From NCBI GenBank assembly GCA_031285815.1, contig JAITVM010000002.1, positions 1-8,573 of the forward strand: a stretch of DNA of 8,573 nt, given 5' to 3'. Under the pieces are notes generated by a model. It did no database searches. It was given only the letters and a program-made list of their open reading frames with translations, and was not told where the DNA came from. Source of the stretch: Clostridiales bacterium (GTDB lineage Bacteria > Bacillota > Clostridia > Lachnospirales > JAITVM01). Position numbers and translations under genes: made by a program. Shown piece by piece: positions 6,575 to 8,573 of this stretch; positions within the stretch are counted from its first letter, which is position 1; every line of letters starts with the position of its first letter.

Positions 6575-6865
6575 TTATATTTTACCTGCCTCAAAAACTT
6601 CAATATCTAATGGTTTGGCGGCTAATTCCATAATAACGTCGCCTAAATTTTTAAAATGGCCTTGTTCCATATGTTTATTTAAACTGGCTTTATCGGCCCA
6701 TTTCTCAAGGAATGACATCTTGCATGGGTCTTCACTGTCTACCAAAAGGCTGTAAAGGATATTGCCGTCTTCCAAACGGGTTTTGTTTATGCAGTCGCCG
6801 GCCCTTTCGATAAATTCTTCCGCTTTGCCTTCCTTAACAAAAATATTCGCTACCACTATCAACAT
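6575..6865 (-). CDS. ABM-fold small monooxygenase (putative quinol monooxygenase, YgiN-like)
   Basis: 96 aa, one antibiotic-biosynthesis-monooxygenase (dimeric alpha/beta barrel) domain. Family members work as homodimers; some oxidise quinols or aromatic compounds without a cofactor, and many have no proven substrate. The characteristic pattern is visible: ANIFVKEGK (6-14), TRLEDGNILY (29-38), D46-P47, FLEKWAD (52-58) and LNKHMEQGHF (62-71), with H65 and H70 in the usual position. GGAGG lies 7 nt before the ATG. It is a monocistronic leftward gene, closed by the hairpin at 6500-6541 and preceded by an extended -10 element and a Rex-like palindrome, so control by redox state is possible. Family confident; substrate unknown. 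Confidence 0.85.
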   Translation of the reverse strand: MLIVVANIFVKEGKAEEFIERAGDCINKTRLEDGNILYSLLVDSEDPCKMSFLEKWADKASLNKHMEQGHFKNLGDVIMELAAKPLDIEVFEAGKI

Positions 6866-6909
6866 ATTAAGCCCTCCAAATTTTCCTATAAAATAATTTA
6901 AATAAAATA

Positions 6910-6918
6910 ATTATAGCA
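6910..6918 (-). promoter_or_regulatory. Extended -10 promoter for the ABM gene
   Basis: On the minus strand TGCTATAAT is a perfect extended -10 (TGn plus TATAAT). No good -35 occurs at 16-18 bp, which fits an extended -10 promoter. The predicted start near 6903 leaves a leader of about 38 nt containing the GGAGG ribosome site. Confidence 0.5.
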
Positions 6919-6937
6919 CAACATGATAAAAAGGGTA

Positions 6938-6955
6938 TTGTAAACATATTTACAA
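6938..6955. promoter_or_regulatory. 18-bp palindrome resembling a Rex operator
   Basis: TTGTAAACATATTTACAA has perfect 7-bp arms (TTGTAAA/TTTACAA) around CATA. The geometry TTGTnAA-N4-TTnACAA equals that of Rex boxes in Bacillota (TTGTGAA-N4-TTCACAA or TTGTTAA-N4-TTAACAA). It is 2 bp longer than a CcpA cre half-site pair. It lies just upstream of the -10 at 6910-6918 on the minus strand, at or next to the -35 position, where a bound repressor would block the ABM gene. The identity of the regulator is inferred from sequence only. Confidence 0.4.
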
Positions 6956-7061
6956 AAAATAATTGATTTGTATAAAAACAGCAATATTTAATTGGTAAAC
7001 TAAAAAAATATATAACGCCTGGTAGCATGGCGGGCATAGATTAATTATACAATAAATTTCC

Positions 7062-7089
7062 TTGGTGTTTATATATTTTAAAATATACT
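7062..7089 (+). promoter_or_regulatory. Possible promoter of the MORN-repeat gene
   Basis: TTGGTG (7062-7067) and TATACT (7084-7089) are separated by 16 bp. The -10 matches 5 of 6 and the -35 matches 3 of 6. The predicted start near 7096 would give a very short leader, which favours the TTG at 7113 over the GTG at 7104. A 16-bp perfect palindrome, TATATTTTAAAATATA (7072-7087), overlaps the -10. Confidence 0.3.
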
Positions 7090-7100
7090 AGATATTCAAT

Positions 7101-7107
7101 GGGGTGG
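7101..7107 (+). promoter_or_regulatory. Ribosome site favouring a TTG start
   Basis: GGGGTGG ends 5 nt before the TTG at 7113. The in-frame GTG at 7104 lies inside this motif and has no purine-rich site of its own, so the TTG is the better supported start. Confidence 0.45.
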
Positions 7108-7112
7108 ATGAT

Positions 7113-8249
7113 TTGGATAAGAAGAATAAAAGCCTGCGGAATATATGCCTTTCTGTGCAGGGAAGCGAAACAGACCTTACTTTTAGCTGTATATATGATA
7201 ATTCTAAGCCATTATTATTCAGGATGTTTTATATTTTTCAATTTCTGGCAAAGCGTTTTTTTCAAAGCGCTAAGTTTGGTATAAATTATCTTTGTTACGA
7301 TGTGCAGGGGAGAAAAATATTGTGGTCTAAAAAATTCTTTAGCCGTTCCCTACCACCAGAATTTTTTCAGGAACAAAATTCCCTGTATTATATCTTGGAA
7401 TATATAAATGGCGTTGAGATGAGCGAATACCTGCTTTTGTCTGAACAGTCTAAGCCTATAACATATGAGTTTATAATTGTACATAGTATCGATAAGCCAA
7501 AAACCCGCCTTAAATCTACATTGATGGGTTTAATGAATGGGGGGGTTAAATGGGCCTTCCCTGCAGCTTTAACAGTAGCCGCAATTATTCTGGTATTGGC
7601 TGCCAAATTCATTGGGGCGCCCAAAATTGTTTCGGGGAAGCAGTTTTCATTTAAAAGCCCGGAAGGGCAGGCAGTTAAATGCAGCTATTATGGCGAATGG
7701 GACGATAATGCGCCCAACGGGCAGGGCGAGCTTGTTGTTTTAAAGGGCGCTGCCTGCTGGAAGGAAGGGGACCGTTTAGTTGGCGAATTTGATAATGGTT
7801 TTATTAAAGCTGGGGGGAACTATATTTTTATGGATGGAAGCAAATATATTGGCGGGTTTGAAAATAATATGTTAAGCGGTGTGGGTACTATAACTTTCCC
7901 CAATAATGAAAAGCTGGTTGCAGAATTTGAAAATAACGCGGCAGACGGCCAGGGGGTATATACATATTTAAACGGCGACATATTTGATGGCATATATGAG
8001 TCTGGGCTACCAAACGGGTTTGGTGTTTATAAATTTGCAGATGGCGGCAAATATGAAGGCATTTTTAAAAATGGGAAAGAAGATGTATTTGGTAAATACA
8101 TTTTCCCTAATGGAAATTATTATGAGGGCGAATATAAAGATGGGGCATGGAATGGCAGGGGGGTTTTGAAAAAAGCTGATGGCTCTGTTATAGAACAGGG
8201 CGAATGGAAAAACAACAAAATTTTAAAATCCGATATCCAAAGGGGGTAA
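7113..8249 (+). CDS. Single-pass membrane protein with C-terminal MORN repeats
   Basis: 378 aa from the TTG start; 381 aa if the GTG at 7104 is used. Residues 1-about 145 form a soluble domain that I do not recognise, rich in aromatic residues and including an NSLYYILEYINGVEMSEYLL stretch (89-108). Residues about 147-167 are a clear transmembrane helix (FPAALTVAAIILVLAAKFIG) preceded by KPKTRLK, so the N-terminus should be cytoplasmic and the C-terminus outside. From about 192 to 370 come roughly eight MORN-type repeats of 22-23 residues, with the YxGxxxxGxxxGxGxxxxxxG pattern: examples are YYGEW...NGQG, YIGGF...SGVG, FDGIY...NGFG, YEGIF...DVFG and YEGEY...NGRG. MORN arrays form elongated beta structures that bind proteins or membranes. 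The gene is apparently monocistronic, ending just before the hairpin at 8257-8303. Function unknown; an envelope or signalling role is speculation. Confidence 0.8.
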   Translation: MDKKNKSLRNICLSVQGSETDLTFSCIYDNSKPLLFRMFYIFQFLAKRFFQSAKFGINYLCYDVQGRKILWSKKFFSRSLPPEFFQEQNSLYYILEYINGVEMSEYLLLSEQSKPITYEFIIVHSIDKPKTRLKSTLMGLMNGGVKWAFPAALTVAAIILVLAAKFIGAPKIVSGKQFSFKSPEGQAVKCSYYGEWDDNAPNGQGELVVLKGAACWKEGDRLVGEFDNGFIKAGGNYIFMDGSKYIGGFENNMLSGVGTITFPNNEKLVAEFENNAADGQGVYTYLNGDIFDGIYESGLPNGFGVYKFADGGKYEGIFKNGKEDVFGKYIFPNGNYYEGEYKDGAWNGRGVLKKADGSVIEQGEWKNNKILKSDIQRG

Positions 8250-8256
8250 ATTTAGC

Positions 8257-8303
8257 GGGTTTGAAACCGGCTTTGGTAAAACTTTAAAGCCGGCTCCAAA
8301 CCC
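8257..8303. terminator. Bidirectional hairpin between convergent genes
   Basis: GGGTTTGAAACCGGCTTT (8257-8274) pairs with AAAGCCGGCTCCAAACCC (8286-8303) over 18 positions with two A-C mismatches and an 11-nt loop. It fills the 61-bp gap between the MORN gene stop (8249) and the stop of the leftward methyltransferase gene (8311). A run TATTTTT follows on the plus strand after a short delay. The placement fits a shared terminator. Confidence 0.7.
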
Positions 8304-8310
8304 AGTTTGC

Positions 8311-8573
8311 CTATTTTTCCATATCACGTTTTTTTGGTGGCTTAGCCCCATAAAACTGATAGTAGTCTGTTTTGATCATTCCGTTATAAAGCTTGCGTTT
8401 AGCGTCTGCGCGCCGGCCATATAATTTTTCAAAATCTTCATAAGATGTTATGACGTAGGTGCTCCACGTAGGGTTCTGGTTAAAGGCCCTACCCATTTCT
8501 TCATACAAAAGCTCTGCCTCTTTTATTGTCCCGAGGCGTTCGCCATATGGCGGGTTGCAGATTATTACGCCAT
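8311..8573 (-). CDS. THUMP-type 23S rRNA guanine-N2 methyltransferase, C-terminal part (RlmL/YpsC family; 5' end outside window)
   Basis: Partial gene: the last 86 codons, open to the right edge. The family uses S-adenosylmethionine to make m2G in 23S rRNA (position 2445 in E. coli for RlmL) and normally has an N-terminal THUMP domain, which would lie outside the window. The visible part begins with the catalytic motif IV, CNPPYGERLG, followed by KEAELLYEEMGRAF, a YVITSYEDFEKLYGRRADAKRKLYNG region and YYQFYGAKPP, all typical of the C-terminus of COG0116 proteins. The TAG stop at 8311 follows a short charged tail. The gene is convergent with the MORN gene, and the hairpin at 8257-8303 probably terminates both. 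Confidence 0.9.
   Translation of the reverse strand, partial: GVIICNPPYGERLGTIKEAELLYEEMGRAFNQNPTWSTYVITSYEDFEKLYGRRADAKRKLYNGMIKTDYYQFYGAKPPKKRDMEK

Noticed and set aside
6938..6955. CcpA catabolite-repression (cre) site
   Set aside because: The arms resemble cre ends, but the site is 2 bp too long and lacks the central CG.
7099..7284. A 61-codon frame starting at the ATG at 7099
   Set aside because: It overlaps the MORN gene in another frame, has no ribosome site, and its hydrophobic translation ends early without a motif.

Overview
The window is AT-rich, gene-dense bacterial DNA that looks like a low-GC Gram-positive of the Clostridia (Bacillota). This is inferred from the strong AGGAGG-type ribosome sites, the TTG start codons, the SpoIIE/RsbW/SpoIIAA-type partner-switch genes and the clostridial form of the phosphatidylserine-synthase motif. 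The exact family cannot be named from the sequence. I see no mobile element, CRISPR array, tRNA or rRNA.

Layout. Positions 1-3707 hold a leftward three-gene operon. In transcription order it encodes a CDP-archaeol-synthase (CarS)-like membrane cytidylyltransferase, an 833-residue ATP-dependent phosphohistidine swivel enzyme (PPDK/PEP-synthase N-terminal plus mobile domain, no PEP-binding barrel), and a PssA-like CDP-alcohol phosphatidyltransferase that runs off the left edge. Positions 3708-4100 are a non-coding divergent control region with a likely promoter for the rightward genes and several small repeats. Positions 4101-6427 hold a rightward, translationally coupled four-gene partner-switching operon: a STAS antagonist, a GHKL protein that has lost its nucleotide-binding residues, an intact RsbW-like GHKL kinase, and a PP2C/SpoIIE phosphatase fused to a receiver domain that has lost its phospho-acceptor. 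A strong hairpin at 6500-6541 separates this operon from a convergent small ABM-fold monooxygenase gene (6575-6865, leftward). The upstream region of that gene carries an extended -10 element and a Rex-like 18-bp palindrome. Positions 7113-8249 (rightward) encode a single-pass membrane protein with about eight MORN repeats. A second hairpin at 8257-8303 separates it from the convergent 3' end of a 23S rRNA guanine-N2 methyltransferase gene (RlmL/YpsC type), which runs in from the right edge.

How the genes may work together. The leftward operon reads as a compact lipid route: phosphorylate something, activate it with CTP, then exchange the CMP for an alcohol headgroup. The two membrane enzymes are recognisable; the substrate of the phosphotransferase is inference only. 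The rightward operon is a complete kinase/phosphatase/antagonist switch with no sigma factor in view, so its output target lies elsewhere or is not a sigma factor.

The most unusual points are the union of a swivel phosphotransferase with CDP-lipid enzymes, the tandem intact/degenerate GHKL pair, and the Asp-to-Glu receiver that controls the phosphatase.
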